64,000 nucleotides of DNA from assembly GCF_002814095.1 (NCBI RefSeq), contig NZ_CP021913.1, positions 3,444,001-3,508,000 on the forward strand, given 5' to 3'. This DNA is from Sagittula sp. P11 (GTDB taxonomy: Bacteria > Pseudomonadota > Alphaproteobacteria > Rhodobacterales > Rhodobacteraceae). Positions 47,570-55,442 of the stretch are shown here, piece by piece. The notes under the pieces are model-generated. The model was not told where the DNA came from and searched no databases. It was given only the letters and a program-made list of their open reading frames with translations. Position 1 is the first letter of the stretch. Every line of letters starts with the position of its first letter. Both the position numbers and the translations under genes were made by a program.

Positions 47570-49240
47570 GTGCCGGGCGTATTCGCGCAACACCTTGCCA
47601 CCATCAGGGGCGACTTTTCGCGCGGCTGGGACATGATCCGTCACAACGGGCCGGGACAGGTCAGTTTCTGGTTCATCGCGCTGTTCCTCGGCATGGTGTC
47701 GGGCTTTGCCGCCATCGGCTTCCGCTTTGCGGTCGAGACCCTGCAGGCGGCGGTCTACGGCACGCGCGACGTCAACATGCTGGCGAGCTGGGCAGGCGAG
47801 CTGCACTGGGCCTGGGTGCTGGTGATCCCGGTGCTGGGCGGCATCGCGGTGGGGGCGCTGTTGCAGAAGTTCACGCCGGACGGGCGGGTGCGGTCGGTCG
47901 CCGACGTGATCGAGGGCGCGGCGCTGAACGACGGCCGGGTGGAACGGCGCGCCGGCGTGGTCTCGGTGCTCTGCTCGTGGATCACGCTGTCGACAGGCGG
48001 CTCCACCGGGCGGGAGGGGCCGGTGGTGCACATGGCCTCGCTGGCGGCCACATGGGTCGCGAACCGGATGAAGGTGGACGGCATCACCGGGCGCGACCTT
48101 CTGGGCTGCGCGGTGGCGGCGGCGGTCTCTGCCTCGTTCAACGCGCCGATTGCCGGGGCGCTGTTCGCGCTGGAGGTGGTGCTGCGGCACTTCGCGCTGC
48201 ACGCCTTTGCGCCCATCGTGGTGGCGAGCGCGGCGGGAACGGTGATCAACCGGCTGGTCTATGGCGACGTGACGGAGTTCACCCTGCCGGGGACGACGGT
48301 GGTGGAGTTCTACCTCGAGTTGCCGGCGTTTTTCCTGCTGGGGCTGGTCTGCGGGATCGTCGCGGTGATGATGATGCGGGCGATCTTCTTTGCCGACGAC
48401 GTGGAGACGGCGCTGCAGAAGAAGCTGGGGCTGCCCTACTGGCTGCGCCCGGCGGTGGCGGGGCTGCTGCTGGGCGGCATCGCGATCTTCTATCCGCATA
48501 TCATCGGGGTGGGGTACGAGACGACCTCGCGCGCGCTGACCGGCAACCTGCTGATGTGGGAGGCCGTGGTCTTTGCGGTGATCAAGGTCACGGCGGTGTC
48601 GATCACCATGGCGGGCCGGATGGGCGGGGGGATCTTCTCGCCTTCGCTGATGGTGGGGGCGCTGGTGGGGCTGGCCTTCGGCCATGTCGCCACGGGGATG
48701 GCGCCGGACATGTCCTCGGCCTTCACGCTCTATGCGCTGGCGGGGATGGGCGCTGTGGCGGCGGCGGTGCTGGGGGCGCCGATCTCGACCACGCTCATCG
48801 TCTTCGAGCTGACCGGGGACTGGCAGACGGGGCTTGCGGTGATGGTGTCGGTGTCGATGTCGACCGCGCTGGCGAGCCGCGTGGTCGACCGGTCGTTCTT
48901 CCTGACGCAGCTGGCGCGGCGCAAGGTGCAGCTGGCGGCGGGACCGCAGGCCTACCTGCTGGCGATGTTCCGGGTGCAGGGGGTGATGCGCAGGCCCGAC
49001 GACGAGCGCGCCGCTGACGAGGAGGCCTGCCTGAGGATGATCGAGCGCGAGCTGTTCGTGCAGGCGACGGCGACGCTGGAGACCGCGCTGCCGATGTTCG
49101 ACCGCTCCGGCGTGGCCTTCCTGCCGGTGGTGAAGATGGAGGACGGGGTGCCGGTGTTCCAGGGCGCGCTGTTCCACGTCGACGCGCTGAAGGCCTACAA
49201 CCGGGCGCTGGCGGCGACGGCGGAGGAAGAGCATTCCTGA
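47570..49240 (+). CDS. ClC-family chloride channel or Cl-/H+ antiporter
   Basis: A 556-residue inner-membrane protein. The selectivity motifs are GGSTGREGPVVH (with the gating glutamate), ASFNAPIAGALFALE and GRMGGGIFSPSLMVGA. About ten or more helices are expected. A C-terminal cytoplasmic part (about 440-556) ends with a single CBS-like segment (SGVAFLPVVKMEDGVPVFQG). GTG 47570 is preceded by GGAGGAG, better than GTG 47504. An antiporter is likely because the gating glutamate is present, but the proton glutamate was not located. Confidence 0.9.
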   Translation: MPGVFAQHLATIRGDFSRGWDMIRHNGPGQVSFWFIALFLGMVSGFAAIGFRFAVETLQAAVYGTRDVNMLASWAGELHWAWVLVIPVLGGIAVGALLQKFTPDGRVRSVADVIEGAALNDGRVERRAGVVSVLCSWITLSTGGSTGREGPVVHMASLAATWVANRMKVDGITGRDLLGCAVAAAVSASFNAPIAGALFALEVVLRHFALHAFAPIVVASAAGTVINRLVYGDVTEFTLPGTTVVEFYLELPAFFLLGLVCGIVAVMMMRAIFFADDVETALQKKLGLPYWLRPAVAGLLLGGIAIFYPHIIGVGYETTSRALTGNLLMWEAVVFAVIKVTAVSITMAGRMGGGIFSPSLMVGALVGLAFGHVATGMAPDMSSAFTLYALAGMGAVAAAVLGAPISTTLIVFELTGDWQTGLAVMVSVSMSTALASRVVDRSFFLTQLARRKVQLAAGPQAYLLAMFRVQGVMRRPDDERAADEEACLRMIERELFVQATATLETALPMFDRSGVAFLPVVKMEDGVPVFQGALFHVDALKAYNRALAATAEEEHS

Positions 49241-49320
49241 GGGGTTTCGCCTGCGCGGTGCGCAGGCGACCCGCCGGGGCTGCGCCCCCGGCGCGGGGGG
49301 CTGTCTGCCCCCCGGACCCC

Positions 49321-49350
49321 CCGAAGGTATTTGTGCCAAGATGAAGGGGG
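49321..49350. repeat. Dispersed intergenic motif, copy 2
   Basis: GAAGGTATTTG then TGCCAAGATGAAGGG, matching 16801-16830 with a small gap. It lies between the ClC gene and its terminator. Confidence 0.55.
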
Positions 49351-49378
49351 CGGGGCCATGGTGCCCCCCGGATGCGGA

Positions 49379-49416
49379 AACGCCCCCGCGGGAGATCGCG
49401 GGGGCGTTTTTTTTTG
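49379..49416 (+). terminator. Strong intrinsic terminator after the ClC gene
   Basis: AACGCCCCCGCG (49379-49390) and CGCGGGGGCGTT (49397-49408) form a perfect 12-bp stem with a 6-base loop, followed by a run of T to 49415. Confidence 0.95.
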
Positions 49417-49437
49417 GTTCCGGTCTCTGGTCCGGGA

Positions 49438-50262
49438 TCAGCGGCGCATGGTGTTGACGATGCAGCTGTCGAGCCGGTCGATGCGGACGAAGGCGCAGTT
49501 GGCGAGGATGCGGGGGAGGTCCTCTGCCTCGACCACGATGGAGCCGTTGTGGCGCTGCGGTTCGCGGCGCGGCTGCGGTTCCGGGCGCGGGGCGAGCGGC
49601 TGGCGGGTCTGCGACAGGTAGGAGGAGTGGGCGTAGCCGGTCCGGCCGTCCTCGTGCCGGATCAGGTACCAGGTCTGGCTGTCGTCCAGCACGCGCACGC
49701 TGCTGCCCTGGGTCATGGTGTCGATCACCGGGAAGTTCGTGCCCGGGCCGTCGCGCAGGTTCAGGGCACCGGCCTGCGGCGCGTTGATGTAGAGCTGCGG
49801 GAGCTGGTCGAGCGGCACGTCGGCGTGGCGGCGGTCATTGTTGCGGTAGCGCGTGTCGTCACGATCCCTGTAGGCGGAGCCGTCTCGATCCCTGTAGGCG
49901 GAGCCGTCGCGATTGCGGTAGCCGGAGCTGCCGCGGTCGATCTCGCCCGAGTAGAGCGAGTGATCGCGGCGCGAGGCGATGTCGTCGTCGCCGGTGCGGC
50001 GCGGGCGCGGTTCGGTTGCCGAGAGATAGCGGGCGGCGGCGAAGCCGGTGTTGCCGTAGGCGTCGCGCACCCGGAACCAGTTGCCGTCCTCCAGCACCGT
50101 CACGCGGGAGCCGTGCGGCATCTCCCGGACCACCTCGTAGGAGGTGGAGGGGCCGGTGCGCAGGTTGAGGAACCCGTCTTCGGGCGCGTTGACCCAGGCC
50201 TGCAGCGCGGCGGCCTGGCTGGCGGCGAAGAGGGCAATGAACAGGGCGATCAGGCGGGTCAT
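49438..50262 (-). CDS. Secreted protein with two SH3b domains
   Basis: A 274-residue exported protein. After a signal peptide (about 1-20, ALFAASQAAA) comes a first bacterial SH3 domain (about 22-80: VNAPEDGFLNLRTGPSTSYEVVREMPHGS..TVLEDGNWFRVRDAYGNTGFAAARYL), a charged linker with direct repeats of GSAYRDRD, and a second SH3b domain (about 155-215: NAPQAGALNLRDGPGTNFPVID). SH3b pairs usually bind peptidoglycan. The tail (RILANCAFVRIDRLDSCIVNTMRR) has two cysteines. GGAGGA precedes ATG 50262. Confidence 0.85.
   Translation of the reverse strand: MTRLIALFIALFAASQAAALQAWVNAPEDGFLNLRTGPSTSYEVVREMPHGSRVTVLEDGNWFRVRDAYGNTGFAAARYLSATEPRPRRTGDDDIASRRDHSLYSGEIDRGSSGYRNRDGSAYRDRDGSAYRDRDDTRYRNNDRRHADVPLDQLPQLYINAPQAGALNLRDGPGTNFPVIDTMTQGSSVRVLDDSQTWYLIRHEDGRTGYAHSSYLSQTRQPLAPRPEPQPRREPQRHNGSIVVEAEDLPRILANCAFVRIDRLDSCIVNTMRR
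49855..49915 (-). repeat. 24-bp direct repeats in the SH3b protein linker
   Basis: A 24-bp unit containing CCTGTAGGCGGAGCC occurs twice almost identically from about 49863 to 49910, encoding the repeated GSAYRDRD. Such repeats can change copy number by slippage. Confidence 0.7.
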
Positions 50263-50489
50263 GAACGGTCCTCCGGTGGCATCGGTTCTGTTGGCAGACG
50301 CCGTCAACATGGGGGCGCATCCCTCTGTTATGCAATAACGCGCCGTCGTCAGCGAATGTTCCGGGGGTCTGAGGAGGGCCCCGGAGGTAGGGAAACAAGG
50401 GGCTTGACGGGGTTTGACCGGCTTTGGCGCTTGCCGGAAGGGAAAGCCGTGCTTACCCTTCGTGTCATTGCAGAACAGGATATTTTCCG

Positions 50490-51212
50490 ATGTTCAGAGT
50501 TTCGGACGACCAGATGCAGGGCTTTGCCGACATGGCGCGCAAGGCCGAGCACCGGCGCCTGTTGCGGCGCCTGCGGGAGGAACAGCCCGAACTGACCCTG
50601 CGCATGGGGCCGGGCGGGGCGGACGAGCTTGTCACCCATATCGTCGAGCGTGCCCGGGCCTTCGCCTTCGAGGAGCCGCGCGCGCTGGACTTCTTCCTCG
50701 ACGCGGTGCTGGTCCTCGGGCTGGAGTTCGACCGCGACCGGCGGGTGCCATGGGCGGGCGCCAACCTTGCGGCGGAGGAGCTGGCCCTGCCGCGGCGGCT
50801 GATGAACCTGCGCACCGGGCTGGAGCGGTTCGAGACGGCGGTGATGACCGCGCGTCCCGCCGCCTGTGCGCGGCTGGCGGCGCTGGAGCCGGGCGCGCTG
50901 CCGGATGCGACGCGGGATGCCGATGGCTTCTGGCGGCTGGTCGACGCGGTCTGGCCGGAGCTTTATGCCAGGCTGAACAAGCTTTACGTGAACGGGCTGC
51001 TGCTGGCCGCGCGCGGCGTTGCGGAGCATTACCGCACCGGGCCGGAGGGGGTCGCGCCCGCCTGCCTTGCGCAGCTGTTCATGGGGGTGGGCTGCTTTGC
51101 CGATCCGCAGTGGCGGCACGTCCTGTCGGGGGTGCTGGAGGTGGGCCGGGCGGAGCGTGCGGCGAAGACCTTCGACGTGACGCGGCGCTGGGCCGCCACG
51201 GTCGCGGGCTGA
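50490..51212 (+). CDS. Putative accessory protein of an effector cassette
   Basis: A 240-residue soluble, helical protein. Residues 1-100 (MFRVSDDQMQGFADMARKAEH, then LVTHIVERARAFAFEEPRALDFFLDAVLVLGLEFDRD..VPWA) follow a pattern I know from small proteins encoded beside effectors of type VI or similar secretion systems, where they read SxxQM..F...... and later I.RA..YGI.SERDV..Y.DLM...G.DFD. The function of that family is not established; adaptor or chaperone is a guess. The second half has no recognised motif. The M91 peptidase gene starts 13 bp downstream, so the two are cotranscribed. Confidence 0.6.
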   Translation: MFRVSDDQMQGFADMARKAEHRRLLRRLREEQPELTLRMGPGGADELVTHIVERARAFAFEEPRALDFFLDAVLVLGLEFDRDRRVPWAGANLAAEELALPRRLMNLRTGLERFETAVMTARPAACARLAALEPGALPDATRDADGFWRLVDAVWPELYARLNKLYVNGLLLAARGVAEHYRTGPEGVAPACLAQLFMGVGCFADPQWRHVLSGVLEVGRAERAAKTFDVTRRWAATVAG

Positions 51213-51224
51213 GGGGGCGGGACG

Positions 51225-51821
51225 ATGCTTGCACTGCTCGCCATCTGCGCCATCATCCAGGAGGTCAAGCGCCGTGAGCTCATGGAGCGGATCAAGAAGG
51301 GCGAGTCCTCGATCACCGTCAGCGGCAGCGACGAGTTCAAGGAAAAGGCCTATGCCTCGCTCGAGAAGCTGTCGAAGACGCCGACCGGGCTGGGGCTGCT
51401 CCTGGAGCTGGAGAAGACCGGCAAGTCGGTGGAGATCGTCGAGACTGCGGGCGGCAACAGCGAGAACCCGGCCAGCATGGCGGACGGCACATATGACCGG
51501 GTGAACGACCAGCCGGGGCCGGGCACGTCGAGTGTCGTGAAGTTCAACCCCGAGAAGAAGCAGATCAAGGACGGCTCGGAGGACTGGCACAAACGCGATC
51601 CCGCCGTTGCCCTGGGACACGAGCTGATCCACAGTCTGCACGATGCCAAGGGCACGAACGACGGGCGCAACCCGCTGCCTTACGAGGATCTGAACGGCGA
51701 CAACCGCACCGCGCCGGGCTACGAACACCAGGCGGTCGGGCTGGGCGATTACGAGGACGATCCCTTTACCGAGAACAAGATCCGCGAAGATATGGGCGAA
51801 GATAAGCGTCCCTTCTACTGA
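51225..51821 (+). CDS. M91-family zinc metallopeptidase, putative effector
   Basis: A 198-residue protein with the zinc motif HELIH at 132-136 in DPAVALGHELIHSLHDA, a candidate third ligand Glu167 (APGYEHQAVGL) and the downstream DPFTENKIREDMG box. That combination is the mark of peptidase family M91, founded on the enteropathogen type III effector NleD and common as the toxic domain of polymorphic effectors. There is no signal peptide, though the first 12 residues are hydrophobic. It lies between the accessory gene and a gene of unknown function. Role as an injected toxin is inference; no secretion apparatus is in the window. Confidence 0.8.
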   Translation: MLALLAICAIIQEVKRRELMERIKKGESSITVSGSDEFKEKAYASLEKLSKTPTGLGLLLELEKTGKSVEIVETAGGNSENPASMADGTYDRVNDQPGPGTSSVVKFNPEKKQIKDGSEDWHKRDPAVALGHELIHSLHDAKGTNDGRNPLPYEDLNGDNRTAPGYEHQAVGLGDYEDDPFTENKIREDMGEDKRPFY

Positions 51822-51841
51822 TAGACACGCACGAGGCCGAG

Positions 51842-52390
51842 ATGATCGAACTGAACCGAGTGGAGGTGGCGCAGGACGTGCTGCGGGTCGACTACCGGGT
51901 GACCAACCCGGAGGAGAGCCCGATCTACCTCTTCGACCTGTTCTGGACGGTGGCGGACAAGGGATTCACCCTGCTGCCGGAGGAAAGCTACAGGTTCTTC
52001 GACGGCGACACGCTGGTCCTGCAGCGCGCGGTCCAGCCGATGCCGCCGGGGATGCGCCTGGAGGAGCCGGAGACGCCCTATGCCTCGCGGCTCGACGCGG
52101 GGGCCACGGCAGAGCGCAGCATCGTCCTGCCGGTGCCCGTCGCCCGGTTCACCGCCTATGGCGGCCCGGTCACGCCGGGCGAGGAGGTGGGCACGCCGTC
52201 GCGGCTGGTGCTGAGCCTCGGCTACGTGCGGCGGTCGGACATCCTCGATGGCTGGGCGGTGATTTCGCCGAAGCCGAAGCTGGGCGAGGGGATCTTTGCG
52301 CCGGACGCGGGCCTTGCGCTGGAACTGCAGCGCAGTTTCGAGGCGGAGCTGCCGGTGCCCGAGGGGCTGACCGGCTACCTCGACCAGTAG
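51842..52390 (+). CDS. Unknown protein in the M91 cassette, possible immunity protein
   Basis: A 182-residue protein, probably beta-rich, without signal peptide or membrane segment. It begins MIELNRVEVAQDVLRVDYRVTN and contains SPIYLFDLFW, SRLVLSLGYVRR and a C-terminal LELQRSFEAELPVPEGL. I do not recognise a family. It follows the M91 gene by 20 bp on the same strand and shares the terminator, the usual position of an immunity gene behind an effector. Acidic composition would fit binding to the toxin. Immunity is a hypothesis only. Confidence 0.65.
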   Translation: MIELNRVEVAQDVLRVDYRVTNPEESPIYLFDLFWTVADKGFTLLPEESYRFFDGDTLVLQRAVQPMPPGMRLEEPETPYASRLDAGATAERSIVLPVPVARFTAYGGPVTPGEEVGTPSRLVLSLGYVRRSDILDGWAVISPKPKLGEGIFAPDAGLALELQRSFEAELPVPEGLTGYLDQ

Positions 52391-52415
52391 GCCCCGGACG
52401 GGAGCTACAAAGAGC

Positions 52416-52446
52416 AACGGCGCCCCCGGGAGGGCGCCGTTTTTCG
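52416..52446 (+). terminator. Terminator of the M91 cassette
   Basis: AACGGCGCCC (52416-52425) and GGGCGCCGTT (52432-52441) form a perfect 10-bp stem with a 6-base loop, then TTT. Confidence 0.9.
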
Positions 52447-52470
52447 TTCCTGTCCGCGGTGCGGGCGGTC

Positions 52471-52821
52471 TCAGACCTGTTCCACGTTCACGCCGTCCTG
52501 GACGTAGAAGGCGAGGTGGTCCTTGATCTGGGCGACCTCCTCCTTCGGGTTCTCGTAGGACCAGACCGCGTTCTCGTAGGTGCGGCTCTTGGACATGATG
52601 GAGAAATAGGACGCCTCGCCCTTGTGGGGGCAGGTCGTCTTGTGGTCGGTCGCGTCGAGGAAGGCCATGCCGATGTCCTCGCGCGGGAAATAGATCACCG
52701 GCGGCAGGTCACCTTCGCGGAGTTCCAGCGCGCGGGCGCTTTCGCCGAGGACCGCCCCGCCGGCGCGCACCACCCAGGTGCCGACTGCCGGTGTGATGCT
52801 GATATGGGTCGTCTTGGTCAT
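52471..52821 (-). CDS. DUF427 domain protein
   Basis: A 116-residue cytoplasmic protein of the DUF427 beta-tent family. Visible marks are the TWVVRAGGAVLGESARALEL start, PPVIYFPREDIGMAFL and the DHKTTCPHKGEASYFS motif with Cys and His, followed by AVWSYENPKEEVAQIKDHLAFY. The function is not established. The start at 52821 follows AGGA. A perfect 9-bp inverted repeat (CCGATCGCC 52866-52874, GGCGATCGG 52883-52891) lies before it, between it and aminopeptidase P. Confidence 0.92.
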   Translation of the reverse strand: MTKTTHISITPAVGTWVVRAGGAVLGESARALELREGDLPPVIYFPREDIGMAFLDATDHKTTCPHKGEASYFSIMSKSRTYENAVWSYENPKEEVAQIKDHLAFYVQDGVNVEQV

Positions 52822-52933
52822 TCCTGTTTTCCCCCTGTCCTTCGAATTTCCGATTGTCCGGTTTTCCGATCGCCGTTGCGCAGGCGATCGGTCTGTCCCC
52901 GTTCCCTGACACGGGACGTGTAACATAGACATG

Positions 52934-54703
52934 TCAGAGCGGCTGGCACGCAAGCTCTAACCAGTCACCTGCGGCATCATCTACATGCGGGCGCAGGGTG
53001 TCCAGAACCCGGGCGTGATAGCCGTCGAGCCACTGCCGCTCGGCCTCGGACAAGAGATCCGTGTCGATCAGGCGGCGGTCGATGGGCACAAGCGTCAGCG
53101 TCTCGAACCGGTACATCTGCGGGATGGTCTGGCCGGGGCGTTCGGGGGCCTCCTCGACGACGATGAGGTTCTCGATCCGGATGCCGAAGGCGCCTTCGCG
53201 GTAGAAGCCCGGCTCGTTCGACAGGATCATGCCGGGCCGGAAGGCCACGGTGCCGGTGTGCGCGATGCGGGCCGGGCCCTCGTGCACGCAGAGGTAGGAA
53301 CCTACGCCGTGGCCGGTGCCGTGGCCGTAGTCGAGGCCGGCCTCCCACAGGGCCACGCGGGCCAGCACGTCGATGTCGCGGCCGGCCATGCCCTTCGGGA
53401 AGCGCAGGCGCGACAGGGCGATCATGCCCTTCAGGACGCGGGTGAAGGCCTCCCGGTGTTCGGCGGTGGGCTTGCCGATGGGGATGGTGCGGGTGATGTC
53501 GGTGGTGCCGTCGACGTACTGCCCGCCGGAATCGACCAGCAGCAGGTGCCCGTCCTCCACCGTGCGGTCGGTCTTTTCGGTCACGCGGTAGTGGACGATG
53601 GCGGCGTTGGGGCCGGTCCCGGCGATGGTGTCGAAGGAGATGTCGCGGAGCGCGTTGGTGGCGGCACGCTCGGCCTCCAGCTTCTTGACCACGGCGATCT
53701 CGGTCAGCGAGCCGGGGGCCTGCGCGTCGAGCCACGCGAGGAAGCGCACCATGGCGCAGGCGTCGCGCAGGTGGGCGGCGCGGGTGCCGTCGAGCTCTGC
53801 CTCGTTCTTGCAGGCCTTGGGAAGGATGCAGGGGTCTTCGCCGTCGACCGGATTTGACAGCGCCTCGTGCACCGCGACGGGGCAGGAGGCCGGGTCGATG
53901 CGCACCGTGCCCTCCCGCGCCTTCAGCGCCGGGACAAATTCATCGGGCGCATGGGTGCGGACCGAGGCGCCGAGGTGGTCGCCAAGGTCCGTCAGCTTTT
54001 CCGGCGCGATGAACAGGTCGACGGTGGCGTCGGCGTTCAGCAGGGCAAAGCCGTGCGGCACCGGGTTCTTCGGGATGTCGGAGCCGCGGATGTTCAGAAG
54101 CCACGCAAGGCTGTCGGGCAGGGTGATGACCGCGGCCTCGGCCGGGGCGAGCGTCTTGGCCAGGCGGGCGATCTTGTCGTCATGCGCCTCGCCGGCCAGT
54201 TCCAGCGGCTGGGCAAAGACCGCGCCCATGGGCGGCTCTGGCTGGTCGTCCCACAGCCGGTCGATGAGGTTCGCCATCGGCACCAGCGTCAGCTTCGGCA
54301 GTTTTTCCGCAAGGCGGCGGTGCTCGGCCACGGTCAGCAGCCACGGGTCGTAGGCGAGGCGGCCCTCGGGCAGCGCCTCGGCCAGCCAGTCGGCAAGCGA
54401 GGTGCCCGGCCAGTCGACCTTTTCGAAGACGGTGTCGGTCTGCGCCTTGACCTGCACGGTGTAGCGGCTGTCGGTGAAGATCGCGGCGCGGTCGGTGAGG
54501 GCGATGGCCCAGCCCGCCGAGCCGGTGAAGCCGGTCAGCCATGCCAGCCGGTCGTCGTGCGGTGCCACGTATTCGCCCTGGTGGGCGTCGGCGCGGGGCA
54601 CCAGCACACCGTCGACGCCTTCGGTCCGCAGGAGGTCCTGAAGGGCGGCAAGACGGGCGGGCCCCTGATCGGGAGAGGCGGTTTCCGTGAAGGTCTGGAA
54701 CAT
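52934..54703 (-). CDS. Xaa-Pro aminopeptidase (aminopeptidase P, M24)
   Basis: A 589-residue cytoplasmic metallopeptidase removing residues in front of proline. Two creatinase-like N-terminal domains precede the pita-bread catalytic domain (about 310-560). Metal ligands are visible in LLVDSGGQYVDGTTDITRT (two Asp), YGHGTGHGVGSYLCVHEGP (His), ILSNEPGFYREG (Glu) and FGIRIENLIVV (Glu). The three-domain form of about 600 residues matches eukaryotic and alphaproteobacterial APP. ATG 54703 has AGGAG eight bases before it; a longer frame to 54772 is not needed. Confidence 0.95.
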   Translation of the reverse strand: MFQTFTETASPDQGPARLAALQDLLRTEGVDGVLVPRADAHQGEYVAPHDDRLAWLTGFTGSAGWAIALTDRAAIFTDSRYTVQVKAQTDTVFEKVDWPGTSLADWLAEALPEGRLAYDPWLLTVAEHRRLAEKLPKLTLVPMANLIDRLWDDQPEPPMGAVFAQPLELAGEAHDDKIARLAKTLAPAEAAVITLPDSLAWLLNIRGSDIPKNPVPHGFALLNADATVDLFIAPEKLTDLGDHLGASVRTHAPDEFVPALKAREGTVRIDPASCPVAVHEALSNPVDGEDPCILPKACKNEAELDGTRAAHLRDACAMVRFLAWLDAQAPGSLTEIAVVKKLEAERAATNALRDISFDTIAGTGPNAAIVHYRVTEKTDRTVEDGHLLLVDSGGQYVDGTTDITRTIPIGKPTAEHREAFTRVLKGMIALSRLRFPKGMAGRDIDVLARVALWEAGLDYGHGTGHGVGSYLCVHEGPARIAHTGTVAFRPGMILSNEPGFYREGAFGIRIENLIVVEEAPERPGQTIPQMYRFETLTLVPIDRRLIDTDLLSEAERQWLDGYHARVLDTLRPHVDDAAGDWLELACQPL

Positions 54704-54950
54704 GCGGGGACTCCTTTGGCGCGACCGTAGCTTTGCGCGGGGCAGAGGCCAAGGGGGTGCGCCGTGCTGCACAGAGGCGGGGGCGCCGCGGGTGGCTGGG
54801 CGGCGGACATCAGGAACTGTGGCAGAGGGTGCAGCCGCAACACGTCAGCGGCAAACCGGGCTGCAACAAAATTGCGGCTAGGCCCCGGCACGGAATTTTC
54901 GCAGGATGAGACCGACCTATTGATCGAGTAATTTGCGACCCCCACGAGAC

Positions 54951-55442
54951 ATGCGTCCGCCCGCCCATCAGATCGTCGAGGATCTTCTCGAACGCACAGG
55001 ATCAGCGATCACGGACCGCAACTTCGACCGGTTCGCGGAGTGCGTCTGCATGCCGTTGCTGGTCGAGACCTTCGAAGGCCGCCTGCGGATCGATTCCGAA
55101 GCGTCGATGCGCGACTGGTTCAACCGGAACGTGGACTTCTACGACATCATCGGGGTGACGGACATGCAGCGGCGCTGCGTTTCCGCGTCCTACCGCAGCG
55201 ACACGATGATCGTGTCGGCCTACGAATCGCGGCTGGTGCAGCACGGTCACCGGCTGGAGCGGGAACCCTACATGGTCTACACCGAGATCCGCCTTGTCGC
55301 GGGGCGCTGGGGCGTGTGGTTCGCGCAGTACGCGATTGCGGATTCGGACGTCCACAACCGCGTGCTGGTGCAGGCCTCTGCCCACGAAAGGTCACGCGAC
55401 GCGGCGCATTCCCATGACGCGGGCCCGGGCCCGGGGGTCTGA
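54951..55442 (+). CDS. SnoaL/NTF2-like protein
   Basis: A 163-residue soluble protein that appears to adopt the NTF2-like cone fold: [38 protein letters not shown], then [21 protein letters not shown] and [25 protein letters not shown]. The ligand or activity is unknown. The ATG at 54951 has only a weak GAG before it. The last 51 bases overlap the end of the convergent cobT gene, and the tail ([10 protein letters not shown]) is low in complexity because of that overlap. Confidence 0.72.
   Translation: MRPPAHQIVEDLLERTGSAITDRNFDRFAECVCMPLLVETFEGRLRIDSEASMRDWFNRNVDFYDIIGVTDMQRRCVSASYRSDTMIVSAYESRLVQHGHRLEREPYMVYTEIRLVAGRWGVWFAQYAIADSDVHNRVLVQASAHERSRDAAHSHDAGPGPGV

Noticed and set aside
46115-49339. 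1074-residue minus-strand fusion
   Set aside because: Its first 617 residues are antisense to the ClC gene; only the D-lactate dehydrogenase part from 47488 is real.
52866-52891. Terminator of aminopeptidase P
   Set aside because: The 9-bp stem is perfect but no T run follows on the minus strand, so I mention it only as an inverted repeat.
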